Counted from the stretch's first letter, positions 40,057 to 49,568 are shown. The stretch: DNA of 64,000 bases from Streptomyces longispororuber (GCF_014656095.1 NZ_BNBT01000004.1:62001-126000), one strand, 5' to 3'. Numbers and translations: made by a program. Notes: a model not told the origin generated them from the sequence alone.

Positions 40057-40623
40057 CCCAATGCCCTGGAGCGGGGACGGGACGGTGACCGACGAGAAAC
40101 GGCCGGCCACCGTCCCTCCTCCTCCAGAACGGTGTGCCGTCCCGTCACCGGCCGGCCCGGCGGAAGCCGCACTCCGGTACCGGCGCCTCGGCGGACAGCC
40201 CAGGAACGAGCCCGACAGCTCGGGAACCTGGTACGCAGCCGATCGCTGAAGCGCTGTCCCCGACTCATGCGGACACCTCAGGATCTTCGCAATCCCGACT
40301 TTCCACCTTTTGGGCGTCCTGCCGTTACAGGCGTGAAGGGGCTGTTCGAGTGAATCGCTGCCCGTTACGGTGATGCCGTCCCGGCCGCCCGTTGAGCGGC
40401 CTTCAGGGCAGCGCCCTTCTGTGCGGCGCCCGCTTTCTCTTCTTGCACGCTCCTCTTCTTCAGCAGCAGCGCGCTCTGTCAGCGGAGCGCCCTTCGGCTG
40501 CGCACCTTCCCCCGCCCTCCAGCACCACAGCCGCCGCACGCCCGTGCGACGGCGCCCCGGGCGCGTCGCGTACGCGCGGCGCAACGGGCGGGACAGCACC
40601 GTGCGGACAGGGAGGCCGGAACG
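40057..40623. other. Gene-free stretch before the MFS pseudogene
   Basis: About 570 bases with no recognisable gene. 40270-40330 is AT-richer and could be a promoter; 40430-40470 is a pyrimidine-rich tract (CTCTTCTTGC, CTCCTCTTCTTC). Copies of GCCGTTACAGG and CCCGTTACGGTG lie at about 40320 and 40365. It may be decayed regulator DNA for the neighbouring wreck. Confidence 0.4.
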
Positions 40624-41892
40624 ATGGACCAGGTGCCACAGGTGTCGCAAGAGCCACAGACACCTCAGGTCAGCGGCACTGTGGTGGCCGCGTCGCCCGC
40701 CGCCCGGAGATGGGCGCTCAGCGCCGTGGCCGTGGGCGTGTTCTGCGTCCAGCTCGACTCGTTCAGCCTCAACCTGGCGCGGTCCCGTATCGGCCGCGAC
40801 CTGTACGCGACCGAGGACGCCCTGGAGTGGGTGATCAGCGCCTACCTGCCGTCCACCGGCACGCTGATGCTCGGCGCCGGTCGCCTCGGTCACCCGTTCG
40901 GCAGACGTCGGCTGCTGGTCGCGGGGCTCGTGCTCTTCGGCGCGGCGTCGCTGGTGTGCGCCCTCGCCCCGCCGCTGCCCGTCCTGGTCGGCGCCCGTGT
41001 GGCGCAGGGCGGAGGCGCAACCTTGCTCATGCCGGTGGGCCTGTCGCTGCTGACCAATGTCTACCCGAGCCCGCTGCGGGGCCGCGCCACCGGCTGAGCC
41101 CTCGGCATCGGCGGAGTCGCCACCGCGTGTGGCCCTTTCAACGGTGGCGTCCTCACCGAGGCGGTGTCCTGGCGGGCGCTCTTCTGGCTGAACGCTCCCC
41201 TCGCCGCCCTGGGCGCGCTCTGTGCCTCGCGCACCGTCGAGAACCGTGACCGCGGTGCCGCCCGTACCGTCGGCTGGGCGGGCCTCTGCAACGCGACGGC
41301 CGCGCTCGCCGCGCTCGCCTCGCTCAGCATCCTCGTCGACCGCGGCATCGGCCACGGTCCGTTCCTGTGATAGCCGATGATCTTCGGTGCCGTGGTCGTG
41401 GCGGTCCTGTCGATCCTGTTCGTACGGCGTGAGCGGACCGCCGCCCGGCCACGGGTGCGGCTCGCGCTGTTCCGCAACCGGCCGTACATGGCGTTGACGC
41501 TCGCCGGAGCCGCGGCCAACACCGCGACAGTGCTTCTCCTGCTCGCCGTCCCCCTCGCGCTGCAAGGACAGCGGGGACTCCCGACCCCCGTGGCGGGCGT
41601 CACGTTCATGGCTCCGGCTGCAGCCATGGCGGTCATGGGACCGCTCGCCGGGCGCGTCCCTCCGCACGCCGCGGTGCGACTGATGCTGGGCTGCCTGGCC
41701 GTGGGCGCGCTCGTCCTGTGCCGGCTGTCCGTCGCCGTGTCGCTGCCGGTCTTCCTGGCCGTGGCCACCGTGGGCGGCGCGGCGCTCGGGCTCGCCAACG
41801 CGCTGACCCTCATCGCCACCCAGGGCACCTGGGTGGGCAGAGCACGCCGGAAGGCACCCGTCGACGGCGTCCACCTGGACATCGAGCCGTGA
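40624..41892 (+). pseudogene. Broken DHA2-type MFS efflux transporter
   Basis: One frame carries an MFS drug:H+ antiporter (EmrB/QacA-like): the N-terminal segment with LDSFSLNLARSRIGRDL and WVISAYLPSTGTLMLGAGRLGHPFGRRRLLVAG, continuing as VSWRALFWLNAPLAAL and then LFRNRPYMALTLAGAAANTATVLLLL. It is interrupted in frame by TGA at 41095-41097 and TGA-TAG at 41368-41373, without frameshift, and ends early at 41892, some 60-100 residues short of the usual length. Thus at least two nonsense events plus loss of the C-terminus. The remaining sequence keeps hydrophobic periodicity, so decay is recent. Sequencing error is possible for one site but not for all. Confidence 0.85.
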
Positions 41893-41979
41893 CCCGGCCT
41901 GGCTCCCGGCTCCTGAGTGGGCAGAGCGCGCCGGGAAGGACCCGTGGACGGCGTCCGCCCGGGGGGCGAGCCGTGACCC
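41833..41979. repeat. 63-bp imperfect direct repeat at the pseudogene end
   Basis: 41833-41895 and 41917-41979 both run from GTGGGCAGAGC to GAGCCGTGACCC and are equal in length with about ten differences. The first copy encodes the aberrant C-terminus of the pseudogene, so the duplication seems tied to its truncation. Confidence 0.8.
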
Positions 41980-42059
41980 GTGCCCGCTCCGCCCCGGCTC
42001 GGTGTGTCGTCCTGCCCTGGCTGCGGCGGTTCCCTGTAGGAGCAGCCGCCACCACCGGC

Positions 42060-42854
42060 TCAGAAGAAGTTGAGCGCGGCCGCGCCGCCCACTCCCCCGA
42101 GCAGCATGAACACCGGCATCAGTACCTTCAGCTCGATCCAGCTCCCGGCCCGGAACCGCAGCGCCCGGGGCGGCCCGATCGGGTACCAGCGCTTGCGGCC
42201 GATCGGTATGGGCCACAGGATCGGACAGCCGGACACGGTCAGCGCGTCGCCGATGTCGTGCACCAGCGCCCCGAGCACCACCGGCAGCCCCAGCCACAGG
42301 TACTCCTGGCCATCCCCGGTGAACAGCCAGTCCGAACCGTTGCCCGGCTTGTCCAGCACCCCGGCCATGATCCAGGCGCTCGCCGCCGCGAGCAGCCACA
42401 CCAGCACGTCGCTGCTCGACCCGCGCGCCGCCCTCCACAGCAGCCCCTCGATGGCGAGCACCATGTGCACGAACAAGATCGCGAGGACGGCCCAGCGGCC
42501 TCCGGCGATCGCGAGCACCGACGCGCCGACGCCGATCAGCACCGCCCACACCCAGGTGTGCGTGAGCGTCCGGTGCCCGCCCGAACGACGCGGGTCGCCC
42601 GGCTTGCGGGTGGAGCGGTAGACGGCGTACGAGAGCTTGTCGACGATCTCGCACAGGCCGCGGGAGAGCGGGCCGAAGGCGCGCGAGATGGTCGCCGACT
42701 TGTGGTCGAGGTCCGGAGCCAGTGCCGCACCGGCACAAATCAGGGCACCGACGACGAGAACGGGCCAGGGCATCGAGTGTCCCGCGGCCGTCGCCGCCGC
42801 GCCGACCCCCAGCCAGGCCGCTGCCCCCGACAGTGAGTGTGCCGGTCCCATCAT
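42060..42854 (-). CDS. YdjM/DUF457-like membrane-bound metal-dependent hydrolase
   Basis: A 264-residue membrane protein (start MMGPAHSLSGAAAW). APDLDHKSATISRAFGPLSR and GGHRTLTHTWVWAV are the two conserved His/Asp motifs of the YdjM family (LexA-controlled inner-membrane protein in E. coli); hydrophobic segments at about 8-45, 105-145 and 165-185. ATG 42854 has GGGGA at good spacing; an in-frame ATG at 42917 is possible but would overlap the divergent helicase promoter. Enzymatic role unproven in the family. Confidence 0.85.
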   Translation of the reverse strand: MMGPAHSLSGAAAWLGVGAAATAAGHSMPWPVLVVGALICAGAALAPDLDHKSATISRAFGPLSRGLCEIVDKLSYAVYRSTRKPGDPRRSGGHRTLTHTWVWAVLIGVGASVLAIAGGRWAVLAILFVHMVLAIEGLLWRAARGSSSDVLVWLLAAASAWIMAGVLDKPGNGSDWLFTGDGQEYLWLGLPVVLGALVHDIGDALTVSGCPILWPIPIGRKRWYPIGPPRALRFRAGSWIELKVLMPVFMLLGGVGGAAALNFF

Positions 42855-42975
42855 CGCTGTTCCCCGCCCCATTTCCGGTGTTGTGACGCCCCCTTGACGG
42901 CTCAGCGTAGCGTTCATGATCTTCGTGCGGCCGTCCGGTTCCCGGATCGGGACGCCGGGAAGGCAAGATGGGGGT

Positions 42976-45489
42976 GTGACCCTTATCGATCAGCTCCCGC
43001 AGGACGCCGACCCCGATGCCCTCTACGAAGCCTTCGAAGGCTGGGCCCAGGAGCGCGGCATCACCCTCTATCCCCACCAGGAGGAGGCGCTGATCGAGGC
43101 GGTCTCGGGCGCGAACGTGATCGTGTCGACGCCCACCGGCTCCGGCAAGAGCATGATCGCCGCCGGTGCGCACTTCGCGGCCCTGGCCCGCGACGAGGTC
43201 ACCTTCTACACCGCCCCGATCAAGGCCCTGGTGTCCGAGAAGTTCTTCGAGCTGTGCAAGCTCTTCGGCACCGAGAACGTCGGCATGCTCACGGGCGACG
43301 CCTCCGTGAACGCCGACGCGCCCGTCATCTGCTGCACCGCCGAGGTCCTCGCGTCCATCGCGCTGCGCGACGGCAAGCAGGCCGACGTCGGCCAGGTCGT
43401 CATGGACGAGTTCCACTTCTACGCCGAGCCCGACCGGGGCTGGGCCTGGCAGATCCCGCTGCTCGAACTGCCGCAGGCCCAGTTCATCCTCATGTCCGCG
43501 ACGCTCGGCGACGTCTCGATGTTCGAGAAGGACCTCACGCGCCGCACCGGCCGTCCCACGTCCGTCGTCCGCTCGGCGACGCGCCCCGTGCCGCTCTCGT
43601 ACGAGTACCGCCTGACGCCCATCACGGAGACCCTCACCGAGCTGCTCGAGACCAAGCAGGCCCCGGTGTACATCGTGCACTTCACGCAGGCCCAGGCCGT
43701 GGAGCGGGCGCAGTCGCTGATGAGCATCAACATGTGCACCCGGGCCGAGAAGGACCAGATCGCCGAGCTGATCGGCAACTTCCGCTTCACCACCAAGTTC
43801 GGCCGCAACCTCTCCCGCTACGTGCGGCACGGCATCGGCGTCCACCACGCCGGCATGCTGCCCAAGTACCGGCGCCTCGTGGAGAAGCTCGCCCAGGCCG
43901 GTCTCCTGAAGGTCATCTGCGGCACGGACACCCTCGGCGTCGGGGTGAACGTCCCCATCCGCACCGTGCTCTTCACGGCGCTCACCAAGTACGACGGCAA
44001 CCGCGTGCGTACGCTGCGTGCCCGGGAGTTCCACCAGATCGCGGGCCGTGCCGGGCGCGCGGGCTTCGACACGGCGGGCTTTGTCGTGGCGCAGGCGCCC
44101 GAGCACGTCATCGAGAACGAGAAGGCGCTGGCGAAGGCGGGCGACGACGCCAAGAAGCGGCGCAAGGTGGTGCGCAAGAAGGCGCCCGAGGGCTTCGTGG
44201 GCTGGACGGAGAACACCTTCGAGAAACTCATCGCCTCGGAGCCCGAGCCCCTGACCTCCCGCTTCCGCGTCACCCACACCATGCTCCTGTCGGTGATCGC
44301 CCGGCCGGGCAATGCCTTCGAAGCGATGCGCCACCTTCTCGAGGACAACCACGAGCCGCGCAAGCAGCAACTGCGGCACATCCGCCGCGCCATCGCCATC
44401 TATCGCTCGCTGCTCGACGGCGGTGTCGTGGAGAAGCTCGACGAGCCCGACGCCACCGGCCGCATCGTGCGCCTGACCGTCGACCTCCAGCAGGACTTCG
44501 CGCTGAACCAGCCGCTGTCCACCTTCGCCCTCGCCGCGTTCGAACTGCTCGACCCGGAGTCGCCCTCGTACGCCCTCGACATGGTCTCGGTCGTCGAGTC
44601 CACGCTCGACGACCCGCGCCAGATCCTCGCCGCCCAGCAGAACAAGGCGCGCGGCGAGGCCGTGGCGCTCATGAAGGCCGACGGCGTCGAGTACGAGGAG
44701 CGCATGGAGCGGCTGCAGGACATCACCTACCCCAAGCCCCTGGAGGAGCTCCTCTTCCAGGCCTACAACACCTACCGCACCAGTCACCCGTGGGTCGGCG
44801 ACCACCCGCTGTCCCCGAAGTCGGTCATCCGGGACATGTACGAGCGGGCGCTGTCCTTCACCGAGTTCACCTCCTTCTACGAGCTCGCCCGCACCGAGGG
44901 CATCGTGCTGCGCTACCTGGCGAGCGCGTACAAGGCGCTGGAGCACACCATCCCGGACGACCTGAAGTCCGACGACCTCGAGGACCTGATCGCCTGGCTC
45001 GGCGAGATGGTCCGCCAGGTCGACTCCAGCCTCCTGGACGAGTGGGAGCAGCTCGCCAACCCGGAGGTCATGACGGCCGAGGAGGCGCAGGAGAAGGCCG
45101 ACGAGGTCAAGCCGGTCACGGCCAACGCCCGCGCCTTCCGTGTGCTCGTCCGCAACGCCCTCTTCCGCCGGGTGGAGCTCGCCGCCCTCGACCAGGTGGA
45201 GGAGCTGGGCGAGATGGACGCCGAGTCCGGCTGGGACGCGGACGCGTGGGGCGAGGCCATGGACAAGTACTGGGACGAGTACGAAGACCTGGGCACCGGA
45301 CCGGACGCGCGCGGCCCGAAGCTGCTGCGCATCGAGGAGGATCCCGAGCACGGTCTGTGGCGCGTCCGCCAGACGTTCGCCGACCCCAACGGCGACCATG
45401 ACTGGGGCATCAGCGCGGAGGTCGATCTCGCGGCCTCCGACGCGGAGGGCCGCGCCGTCGTCCGCGTCACCGACGTCGGCCAGGTCTGA
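42976..45489 (+). CDS. DEAD/DEAH-box helicase with DUF3516 (Ski2-like)
   Basis: An 837-residue superfamily 2 helicase. Motif I STPTGSGKSM, motif II as DEFH (VVMDEFHFYAEPDRGW), motif III SATLGD, motif IV region VYIVHFTQAQA, motif V GTDTLGVGVNVPIRTV and motif VI HQIAGRAGRAG, then a long C-terminal DUF3516 domain with RKKAPEGFVGWTENTFEKL. This family is common in actinobacteria and believed to act on RNA; the natural substrate is not known. GTG at 42976 (MTLIDQLPQD) fits the family N-terminus; an ATG at 42916 in frame would overlap the YdjM region. Upstream of tesB, 37 bases apart. Confidence 0.92.
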   Translation: MTLIDQLPQDADPDALYEAFEGWAQERGITLYPHQEEALIEAVSGANVIVSTPTGSGKSMIAAGAHFAALARDEVTFYTAPIKALVSEKFFELCKLFGTENVGMLTGDASVNADAPVICCTAEVLASIALRDGKQADVGQVVMDEFHFYAEPDRGWAWQIPLLELPQAQFILMSATLGDVSMFEKDLTRRTGRPTSVVRSATRPVPLSYEYRLTPITETLTELLETKQAPVYIVHFTQAQAVERAQSLMSINMCTRAEKDQIAELIGNFRFTTKFGRNLSRYVRHGIGVHHAGMLPKYRRLVEKLAQAGLLKVICGTDTLGVGVNVPIRTVLFTALTKYDGNRVRTLRAREFHQIAGRAGRAGFDTAGFVVAQAPEHVIENEKALAKAGDDAKKRRKVVRKKAPEGFVGWTENTFEKLIASEPEPLTSRFRVTHTMLLSVIARPGNAFEAMRHLLEDNHEPRKQQLRHIRRAIAIYRSLLDGGVVEKLDEPDATGRIVRLTVDLQQDFALNQPLSTFALAAFELLDPESPSYALDMVSVVESTLDDPRQILAAQQNKARGEAVALMKADGVEYEERMERLQDITYPKPLEELLFQAYNTYRTSHPWVGDHPLSPKSVIRDMYERALSFTEFTSFYELARTEGIVLRYLASAYKALEHTIPDDLKSDDLEDLIAWLGEMVRQVDSSLLDEWEQLANPEVMTAEEAQEKADEVKPVTANARAFRVLVRNALFRRVELAALDQVEELGEMDAESGWDADAWGEAMDKYWDEYEDLGTGPDARGPKLLRIEEDPEHGLWRVRQTFADPNGDHDWGISAEVDLAASDAEGRAVVRVTDVGQV

Positions 45490-45526
45490 GCCCCCCATGC
45501 TCCCGAACAGAGGTTGAGGACTTCCC

Positions 45527-46426
45527 ATGGACAATCCCGCGGACCGCCTGGTCGACCTGCTGGACCTCGAGCAGATCGAGGTGAACATCTTCCGCGGCCG
45601 CAGCCCGCAGGAGTCCCTGCAGCGCGTCTTCGGCGGGCAGGTCGCCGGGCAGGCGCTGGTCGCGGCCGGGCGCACCACGGAGGGCGATCGCCCGGTGCAC
45701 TCGCTGCACGCGTACTTCCTGCGCCCGGGCCGCCCGGGCGTGCCCATCGTGTACCAGGTCGAGCGGGTCCGGGACGGGCGCTCCTTCACCACGCGCCGCG
45801 TCACGGCCGTCCAGCAGGGCCGCACGATCTTCAACCTCACCGCCTCCTTCCACCAGCCCGAACAGGGCGCCTTCGAACATCAGCTCCCACCGCGACTCGA
45901 CGCCCCCGACCCCGAGTCGCTGCCGACGGTCGCCGAAGAGATCAAGGAGCACCTGGGCGCGCTCCCCGAGCAACTGGAGCGCATGGCCCGGCGCCAGCCC
46001 TTCGACATCCGTTACGTGGACCGGCTGCGCTGGACCCCGGACGAGATCAAGGACGCCGAGCCCCGCAGCGCGGTGTGGATGCGCGCGGTCGGCCCGCTGG
46101 GCGACGATCCGCTCGTGCACACCTGCGCACTCACGTACGCGAGCGACATGACCCTCCTGGACGCCGTCCGCATCCCCGTGGAGCCGCTGTGGGGTCCGCG
46201 GGGCTTCGACATGGCCTCGCTGGACCACGCCATGTGGTTCCACCGCCCCTTCCGGGCCGACGAGTGGTTCCTGTACGACCAGGAGTCACCGATCGCGACG
46301 GGGGGCCGCGGCCTGGCACGGGGCCGGATCTACGATCGTGAGGGGCGGCTGCTCGTCTCGGTCGTGCAGGAGGGGCTGTTCCGCCCGCACGCTCCGCGCC
46401 ACCTGGGCAGCCGGACGGACGGCTGA
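45527..46426 (+). CDS. tesB: Acyl-CoA thioesterase II (TesB)
   Basis: A 299-residue double hot-dog thioesterase. FRGRSPQESLQRVFGGQVAGQALVAA and SLHAYFLRPGRPGVPIVYQVERVRDGRSFTTRRVTAVQ are the first hot-dog; ASLDHAMWFHRPFRADEWFLYDQESPIATGGRGLARGRI the second, with the catalytic Asp in SLDHAMW. It hydrolyses acyl-CoA to free acid and CoA. GAGGA before ATG 45527. Follows the helicase on the same strand with 37 bases between, so co-transcription is possible. Confidence 0.94.
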   Translation: MDNPADRLVDLLDLEQIEVNIFRGRSPQESLQRVFGGQVAGQALVAAGRTTEGDRPVHSLHAYFLRPGRPGVPIVYQVERVRDGRSFTTRRVTAVQQGRTIFNLTASFHQPEQGAFEHQLPPRLDAPDPESLPTVAEEIKEHLGALPEQLERMARRQPFDIRYVDRLRWTPDEIKDAEPRSAVWMRAVGPLGDDPLVHTCALTYASDMTLLDAVRIPVEPLWGPRGFDMASLDHAMWFHRPFRADEWFLYDQESPIATGGRGLARGRIYDREGRLLVSVVQEGLFRPHAPRHLGSRTDG

Positions 46427-46532
46427 GCCACGCGGCGGGCACTGCCACTGCCGCGTCGGCGGCGGAATGGTTCGGTCGACGGGACACGGGGCCTCCTGTT
46501 CATGGAGCGTCTGAGGGGAGCAGGTCGGGGAC

Positions 46533-47225
46533 ATGGGCGACACGAGGGGCATCAGTGGCATCGGTGATGCCGATGACATCGGTGACATGGGTGGCATAGG
46601 TGACGCCGGGCAGGTCGGCGACACCGGGCTGAGCGATGGTCCGGGGCAGGCCGGTGACGCGGGAGGGGCCGACGACGCAGCACGGGCGGAGGACGCGGGA
46701 CGCGCCGACGGCAGCTCGGGCGGTGAGACGCTCGGAGGGCGGGACGCGTTGCTGGCCCGAGCCGTACGCCTGCGCGAGAGCGGCCACCGCGAGGAGGCCC
46801 GGACGCTGCTGCTCACCCTGAGCGAGCGCTGCCCCGACGACGCCGAAGTGGCCTACCAGACGGCCTGGGTGCACGACACGCTGGGTCTTGAGGCCGAGGC
46901 GCTGCCGCACTACGTACGTGCGATCCAGCTCCCGGGCCTCTCCGACGACGACCGCCGCGGAGCGCTCCTCGGCCTCGGCAGTACGTACCGGATCCTCGGC
47001 AAGTACCCGGAGGCCGTCGCCACCCTGCGGGACGCGTCGGCGGAGTACCCCGACGACGGAGCGCTGCGTGCCTTCCTCGCCATGGCGCTGTACAACACGG
47101 GCCGGTCGCGCGACGCGATGGAGATCCTGTTGCACCAGCTGGCCACCACCAGCCAGGACCCGGAGATCGCGCGGTACCGCCCCGCCATCGAGCACTACGC
47201 CACAGACCTCGACGCAACCGTCTAG
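46533..47225 (+). CDS. Tetratricopeptide-repeat protein with Gly/Asp repeat N-terminus
   Basis: A 230-residue protein. Residues 1-65 are a low-complexity stretch of Gly-Asp pairs encoded by a loose 9-base repeat (GGTGACATG, GGTGGCATA, GGTGACGCC). Residues 75-225 hold three to four TPR units: ALLARAVRLRESGHREEARTLLLTLSERCPDDAEVAYQTAWV, then GLGSTYRILGKYPEAVATLRDASAEYPDD, and FLAMALYNTGRSRDAMEILLHQL. TPRs bind peptides; the partner is unknown. Members of this group are conserved in Streptomyces. The true start may be a later codon, since the repeats look expanded. Confidence 0.8.
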   Translation: MGDTRGISGIGDADDIGDMGGIGDAGQVGDTGLSDGPGQAGDAGGADDAARAEDAGRADGSSGGETLGGRDALLARAVRLRESGHREEARTLLLTLSERCPDDAEVAYQTAWVHDTLGLEAEALPHYVRAIQLPGLSDDDRRGALLGLGSTYRILGKYPEAVATLRDASAEYPDDGALRAFLAMALYNTGRSRDAMEILLHQLATTSQDPEIARYRPAIEHYATDLDATV

Positions 47226-47267
47226 CGGAGCTGAGCGTCACCGTCTGGCGAACGGGCCTGGCCGCTT

Positions 47268-47299
47268 CGGAGCGGCTGGGCCAGGGCCCAGCCGCTCCG
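47268..47299. terminator. Very strong bidirectional hairpin between convergent genes
   Basis: CGGAGCGGCTGGGCC (47268-47282) and GGCCCAGCCGCTCCG (47285-47299) are a perfect 15-bp inverted repeat with only AG between (effectively 14 bp plus 4-base loop). It stands between the TPR gene and the minus-strand gene at 47373. Confidence 0.85.
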
Positions 47300-47372
47300 A
47301 CCCAGCCGCGCGGGAGTCGGTCGCCCCCGCGTGGCTTCGTCGGCTGCCCTCACTGCCGTCGGCCTGCCCCTC

Positions 47373-48503
47373 TCAGTCCTCCGGCCGCCCTCTCCTGCGC
47401 CGCAGCCACCCCAGCAGGCCACGCGGCTCGTGGCGCTGGTCCGCGGCACGTATCGGAGGGACTGCCTCCGGCGCGGGTGGCGCCGGGGTGCCGACCACCG
47501 AGGTCACATCCGCCCCGCTGCCACCTTCGGTGACGGATGCCCGCAGCCGCTCCGCACGCGGTGCCGCGACTACGGGTGGCATACCCGGCCTGGGCGCCGG
47601 CCGGTGCCGTCGTGCCTCCGCCAGCCCCAGGCTCATATTGACGCGCAGCCAACTGATCTCGTCCGGGTCGTCGGCCGTGGTGATCCGCTCGACGAGGTGG
47701 GTCGTCGGTGACTCCGGCGCGGCCTGTGTCAACGGGTCGGGCCTGAGACGGTGCAGATAGGCCCGCTCGTACGGATCCGGGACCAGGTGGGCGAGCCGCA
47801 CCGGGTCGAGGAAGGACGCCGTGATCGCGGCACGCTCCCACGGGTCCTGCGACTGCCGCAGCAGGAACTCCACGTGACGGCGGCGCCAGTTACGGGCGCG
47901 CAGGTCCGCCCCGCTCGCCAGCAGCGCCCGCACCGTGTCCGGCGCGCGGCCGGTGAGCAACGGGGCGTTGGCCTCACACGCCGCGAACTCCCGCAACTCT
48001 TGGGCGAGGTACAGCCACACGATGGTCCGGTAGCGGTTCAGATAGAACTTGACGGGTGTCAGCAGCCCGGCGCGGGCGAGGCGGGTGAAACGGGGCTGCG
48101 GGATGTCCAGCAGCGCCGCGCCGTCCGCGGTTCCGACGGTTTCGATGGCATCCCGCAGCGACTTCGGGAAGCCGGGTGTCTCGCGGAGGCGGTCGATCTC
48201 CTCACGGCTGACGCGTCGGCGCACGCCCGCCGGGTCGGCGACGGTCCGCACGTGGCCGAGCATGACGGCCAGCTCGAACTCCCCGCGCTTCAGCTCCAGT
48301 TCACGCGCGGCCCGGCTGCGCGCGAACGACGACGGCCGACTGGCCGGGACAGGCGGGGTGGTCGGGGCCGCTGAGCCGGTCAGGGCTGTTGAGGCGGTCG
48401 TGCCCGCTGAGTCGGTGGGGATCGCTGAGCCGGTCGGGGCCGTACCCGGCGGCGCGGGCCCGGCGGTGACGGGTTGCGAGATGGTCTGCGTGTCGCCGGT
48501 CAT
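47373..48503 (-). CDS. Conserved actinomycete protein of unknown function (DUF6397-like)
   Basis: A 376-residue basic protein. Residues 1-60 are a Thr/Ala/Pro-rich disordered region; the rest is alpha-helical with ELELKRGEFELAVMLGHVRTV, VSREEIDRLRETPGFPKSLRDAIETVGTADGAALLDI and PVKFYLNRYRTIVWLYLAQELREFAA. This organisation resembles the Streptomyces-specific family that I recall as DUF6397, but I cannot confirm the number. The C-terminal end is Arg-rich. ATG 48503 chosen. Convergent with the TPR gene; no other neighbour gives a clue. Confidence 0.7.
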   Translation of the reverse strand: MTGDTQTISQPVTAGPAPPGTAPTGSAIPTDSAGTTASTALTGSAAPTTPPVPASRPSSFARSRAARELELKRGEFELAVMLGHVRTVADPAGVRRRVSREEIDRLRETPGFPKSLRDAIETVGTADGAALLDIPQPRFTRLARAGLLTPVKFYLNRYRTIVWLYLAQELREFAACEANAPLLTGRAPDTVRALLASGADLRARNWRRRHVEFLLRQSQDPWERAAITASFLDPVRLAHLVPDPYERAYLHRLRPDPLTQAAPESPTTHLVERITTADDPDEISWLRVNMSLGLAEARRHRPAPRPGMPPVVAAPRAERLRASVTEGGSGADVTSVVGTPAPPAPEAVPPIRAADQRHEPRGLLGWLRRRRGRPED

Positions 48504-48623
48504 GGCGGTTCTCCCCCGTGCTTGGTCAGTGCTTCCGGGAAAAACCGTAGCCCGCCAGGCCCTTCTCCCGCTCGGCCTGTGGATAACTCCGTGTGCGCCC
48601 GCGTTCGCGCAGGTCAGAGAAGG

Positions 48624-49037
48624 TCAGAGATCTACGACCGGCGTGCGCTCCGGGTGCCGGGCACCTACGCCGAGGTGCTCCCCGACGCGGTTCACCAGCA
48701 GGGTCATCTCGTACGCGACCTGGCCCATGTCGGCTTGTGCCGAGCTCAGGACGCACAGACAGCTACCCTCGCCCGCCGCCGTCACGAACAGGACGGCGTC
48801 GTCGAACTCGATCATCGTCTGCCGTACGCTCCCGGCGCGGAAGTGGCGCCCGGAGCCCTTGGCCAGGCTGTGCAGCCCGGACGACACCGCCGCCAGGTGC
48901 TCCGCGTCCTCGCGCGGCAGGGCCGAACTCGCCGCCGTCACCAGTCCGTCGTTGGACAGCACCAGCGCGTGCCGTACGTGTTCCACACGCCTCGTCAGGT
49001 CGTCGAGCAGCCAGTCCAGGCCCGAATTCTGCGCCAT
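48624..49037 (-). CDS. Roadblock/LC7 domain protein
   Basis: A 137-residue MglB-type protein: SGLDWLLDDLTRRVEHVRHALVLSNDGLVTAASSALPREDAEHLAAVSSGLHSLA and MIEFDDAVLFVTAAGEGSCLCVLSS. In Streptomyces such proteins belong to conservons (kinase, roadblock, DUF742, GTPase); here neither GTPase nor kinase is adjacent, so it is a solitary copy. Roadblock proteins act as GTPase-activating partners of small Ras-like GTPases. ATG 49037 has GAAGGGA upstream. Divergent from the F420-type gene. Confidence 0.92.
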   Translation of the reverse strand: MAQNSGLDWLLDDLTRRVEHVRHALVLSNDGLVTAASSALPREDAEHLAAVSSGLHSLAKGSGRHFRAGSVRQTMIEFDDAVLFVTAAGEGSCLCVLSSAQADMGQVAYEMTLLVNRVGEHLGVGARHPERTPVVDL

Positions 49038-49130
49038 GTTCCCTTCTCCCCGTGCGTCGCTCCCCCTGGCTGGAGGATCTGACCTGCCAGCCTTCCCCAC
49101 CTCCGGCGTCCCGGCAAGCATGATGGGGAC

Positions 49131-49559
49131 ATGGCACAGAAGATGACCGACGAGCAGTGGCGGGCCTTCGTCTCGCAGGGCACCCGCACCGGCAAGCTGT
49201 CGACCGTCCGCGCGGACGGCAGCCCTCACATCGCACCGATCTGGTTCCTCCTCGACGGTGATGACCTGGTGTTCAACACGGGGAAGGACACTGTCAAGGG
49301 GCGCAACCTGGCACGCGACGGGCGCGTGGCGCTGTGCGTGGACGACGACGAGCCTCCGTTCGCCTTCGTCGTCCTCCAGGGCCAAGCCGCACTGTCCGAG
49401 GATCTGGAGCAGGTGCGGCACTGGGCGACCCGCATCGGCGGTCGCTACATGGGCGAGGACCGGGCCGAGGAGTTCGGTGCGCGTAACGGCGTACCGGGCG
49501 AACTCCTCGTTCGGGTCAGGATCGACAAGGTACTCGCGTACGCGGCCGTCTCCGACTGA
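49131..49559 (+). CDS. PPOX-class F420-dependent oxidoreductase
   Basis: A 142-residue split-barrel flavin/deazaflavin protein: TGKLSTVRADGSPHIAPIWFLLDGDDLVFNTG and VKGRNLARDGRVALCVDDDEPPFAFVVLQG are the family motifs (F420-dependent Rv1155-like group). It probably reduces an unknown substrate with F420H2. Full length. Start ATG 49131 follows directly the divergent roadblock promoter region; a GC-rich hairpin ends it. Confidence 0.9.
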   Translation: MAQKMTDEQWRAFVSQGTRTGKLSTVRADGSPHIAPIWFLLDGDDLVFNTGKDTVKGRNLARDGRVALCVDDDEPPFAFVVLQGQAALSEDLEQVRHWATRIGGRYMGEDRAEEFGARNGVPGELLVRVRIDKVLAYAAVSD

Positions 49560-49568
49560 CTGCGCCGC

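Noticed and set aside
40057-40623. Small frames at 40061-40373
   Set aside because: Overlapping frames with no ribosome site; likely decayed or regulatory DNA.
36718-45840. An open frame of 3040 codons on the minus strand
   Set aside because: It is antisense to the ABC pair, MFS remnant and DUF3516 helicase, has no family motif and the low-complexity composition of a high-GC shadow frame.
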